From contig JAQGKG010000385.1 in the NCBI GenBank assembly GCA_028290245.1, positions 1 through 6,995 on the forward strand: a stretch of 6,995 bases of DNA, given 5' to 3'. The DNA comes from Devosia sp. (GTDB lineage Bacteria; Pseudomonadota; Alphaproteobacteria; Rhizobiales; Devosiaceae). Shown here in pieces: positions 6,195 through 6,995 of this stretch (the first letter of the stretch is position 1; each line of letters opens with the position of its first letter). Below the pieces are notes generated by a model. It had not been told where the DNA came from and ran no database searches. It saw only the letters and a program-made list of their open reading frames with translations. Made by a program: the position numbers and the translations under genes.

Positions 6195-6201
6195 TTGGGG
6201 A

Positions 6202-6495
6202 TTATTGCGGCGCGGGAACCGCATCCACAGGCGCATCGAGTGTCGGTGCGGCGGGGGCCGGCACGGCAGACGGCTGCAGGCTGTTGAGTTCGCCAGCAAC
6301 AAGTCCACCGCTGCTATCGGCATCGGCAGTGTCGAATTCAGTCTGGTCCAGATCGGACCACACCACCTGTAGTTCGGCAAAGCTCAGTTCGCCGCTGGTG
6401 TCGGTATCGACATCGGCAAAAGTGGTCGGGGTCTGGGCGAAGGCTGCGGTAGTGGCAAGGCCAAGCGCGGCGAGACTAAGGGCAATCTTGTGCAT
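6202..6495 (-). CDS. Small secreted double EF-hand protein with Pro/Ala-rich tail
   Basis: This 97-residue protein has a Sec signal peptide (Lys3, hydrophobic 4-18, likely cleavage after AFA at 18-20). It has two canonical 12-residue EF-hand calcium loops. Residues 30-41 have Asp30, Asp32, Ser34, Gly35 and the bidentate Glu41. Residues 58-69 have Asp58, Asp60, Ser62, Gly63 and Glu69. Between them is a short helix containing Trp46. The tail from about 75 to 97 is rich in Pro and Ala and looks disordered. It is probably a periplasmic calcium binder; no partner is evident. The first 70 residues align without gaps to the upstream gene product at 6597-6842, with 34 of 70 identical by hand count, so the two are tandem paralogues. 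GGAG at 6502-6505 lies 6 bases before the ATG. A strong terminator lies between the two genes, which suggests separate transcription. Confidence 0.88.
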   Translation of the reverse strand: MHKIALSLAALGLATTAAFAQTPTTFADVDTDTSGELSFAELQVVWSDLDQTEFDTADADSSGGLVAGELNSLQPSAVPAPAAPTLDAPVDAVPAPQ

Positions 6496-6532
6496 CGATA
6501 ACTCCGTGAATATCTGGCCGGTCAGCGGCCGG

Positions 6533-6567
6533 AGAGAAAAGCCACCCCAGGGAGACGTGGGGTAGCT
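6533..6567 (-). terminator. Intrinsic terminator of the upstream EF-hand gene (minus strand)
   Basis: On the minus strand, AGCTACCCCA (6567-6558) pairs with TGGGGTGGCT (6549-6540) through ten positions including one T-G wobble, with an 8-base loop, followed by TTTCTCT (6539-6533). It lies 29 bases beyond the stop of the 81-residue EF-hand gene and about 40 bases before the start of the second one. It should separate their transcripts or reduce read-through. Confidence 0.8.
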
Positions 6568-6596
6568 TCTGTGCCCATGGGCTGGGCTTTAGTCAG

Positions 6597-6842
6597 TTAG
6601 CTGGCGGGCGCAACCGAGGCGGCGAGGGCCGCATATTCGTCGGCCGAAAGATCGCCACTGGCGTCCACGTCAGCAGCCGTGAAGGCCTCTTCGGTCAGGT
6701 CCGGCCAGGCAGCCTGGGCTTCGGCCAGTGAGATACTGCCGCTGACATCGGTATCCACCGACACCGCTTCGGTAGCAGCCTGCGCGAATGCAGCGGTCGA
6801 CAGACCGAGAACGATAAGGGACGACAAAATGATCTTCTTCAT
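6597..6842 (-). CDS. Small secreted double EF-hand protein
   Basis: This 81-residue protein has a Sec signal peptide (Lys2-Lys3, hydrophobic 4-18, likely cleavage after AFA at 18-20). It has two EF-hand loops at the same residue numbers as its downstream paralogue. Residues 30-41 have Asp30, Asp32, Ser34, Gly35 and Glu41. Residues 58-69 have Asp58, Asp60, Ser62, Gly63 and Glu69. The linker keeps Trp46, Asp48, Leu49 and Phe54. It lacks the long Pro/Ala tail and ends in a short Ala/Ser stretch. Calcium binding in the periplasm is a strong inference from the loops; the biological role is unknown. The ATG at 6842 is preceded by GGAG at 6853-6856, a rather long spacing of 10 bases. That GGAG can pair with the CTCC next to the start in a small hairpin. 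Upstream sequence holds a 28-bp dyad at 6926-6953. Confidence 0.88.
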   Translation of the reverse strand: MKKIILSSLIVLGLSTAAFAQAATEAVSVDTDVSGSISLAEAQAAWPDLTEEAFTAADVDASGDLSADEYAALAASVAPAS

Positions 6843-6995
6843 GGGAGTTGAGCTCCAATGTTGGGGAGATAAAAGCGGCGATCGGTTAGCCGGTCACCGA
6901 CGGGATGCTCTCCTGCAGTCCGTGAGAAACACAATGACTGGTCAATGTGTTTCGTGCGGGTCCGAAATTCGGCGCTGGCTGGAAACAATCGGGCC
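6843..6995. other. Upstream region of the EF-hand gene, edge of window
   Basis: These 153 bases hold the ribosome site of the EF-hand gene, a 5-bp hairpin TCGGT (6882-6886)/ACCGA (6896-6900), and the 28-bp dyad. The octamer GCCGGTCA at 6889-6896 recurs at 6517-6524, upstream of the second EF-hand gene. A weak minus-strand promoter could be drawn (GTGACC, 18 bases, TTTATC), but I do not rely on it. No gene here is convincing. Confidence 0.5.
6926..6953. promoter_or_regulatory. 28-bp interrupted palindrome, probable operator
   Basis: Outer 8-bp arms GAAACACA (6926-6933) and TGTGTTTC (6946-6953) match perfectly. Inside, after one A-A mismatch on each side, TGAC (6935-6938) and GTCA (6941-6944) match around a central TG. 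In all, 24 of 28 bases are in perfect dyad. It lies about 85-110 bases upstream of the EF-hand gene start at 6842 and may equally control a gene beyond the right edge. No T-tract follows on either strand, so a terminator is less likely than a protein-binding site. TGA-N4-TCA spacing does not fit the FNR/FixK consensus (TGA-N6-TCA). Confidence 0.5.

Noticed and set aside
6573..6582. Perfect 10-bp palindrome GCCCATGGGC after the EF-hand gene stop
   Set aside because: It is short, GC-rich and next to a stronger terminator hairpin; no separate function can be supported.
6934..6995. Open plus-strand frame with a Cys-x-x-Cys pair running off the right edge (starts MTGQCVSCGS)
   Set aside because: Only 20 codons are visible, there is no ribosome site, third positions are not GC-biased, and the start lies inside the 28-bp dyad. 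A longer sequence would settle it.
6843..6995. Minus-strand frame entering from the right edge and ending in an ATGA overlap with the EF-hand gene
   Set aside because: The translation has no recognisable features and would cover the dyad and the leader; the overlap is likely chance.

Overview
The window is high-GC with strongly GC-biased third codon positions. The gene set is aspartate-semialdehyde dehydrogenase, EamA-type exporters, a BaiN-like flavoprotein, a Gram-negative outer-membrane protein and small EF-hand periplasmic proteins. A TTAA-N7-TTAA box of the CtrA type lies in one promoter region. Together these point to an alphaproteobacterium, most likely of the Hyphomicrobiales. A Devosia-like genus is a guess from overall style, not something the sequence proves. 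I see no insertion sequence, phage gene, tRNA, rRNA or CRISPR array. This looks like ordinary chromosome.

Left part (1-2859), all on the minus strand. Read in the direction of transcription, the genes are a secreted protein made of two tandem beta-barrel-like repeats, a BaiN/YhiN-type FAD oxidoreductase, and the N-terminal part of a YhbW-like (group 1) luciferase-family monooxygenase that runs off the left edge. Gaps of 46 and 70 bases make one transcription unit possible. The three products have no obvious shared pathway.

Divergent control region (2860-3263). To the left it serves the outer-membrane protein gene, with the CtrA-like box about 65-80 bases before its start. To the right it serves asd. 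The asd leader appears to start from a good sigma-70-like promoter about 230 bases before the gene. It contains a short open frame ending M-T-K-T-T-K-T-A-stop, directly followed by mutually exclusive GC-rich hairpins. Asd makes the common precursor of Thr, Lys, Met and Ile, so this resembles a Thr/Lys leader-peptide attenuator. It is the most interesting candidate in the window. It lacks a canonical U-tract terminator and remains unproven.

Right part (3264-6166), plus strand. asd is followed by a textbook intrinsic terminator whose T-tract runs into the ribosome binding site of the next gene. Then come two homologous EamA/DMT-family exporters joined by a TAATG stop-start overlap. The first closely resembles the E. 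coli cysteine/O-acetylserine exporter EamA.

Right end (6171-6995). A hairpin lies between the convergent gene sets. Beyond it are two colinear small secreted proteins on the minus strand, each with two EF-hand loops at identical residue positions, separated by a strong minus-strand terminator. A striking 28-bp interrupted palindrome lies upstream of the second one, near the window edge.
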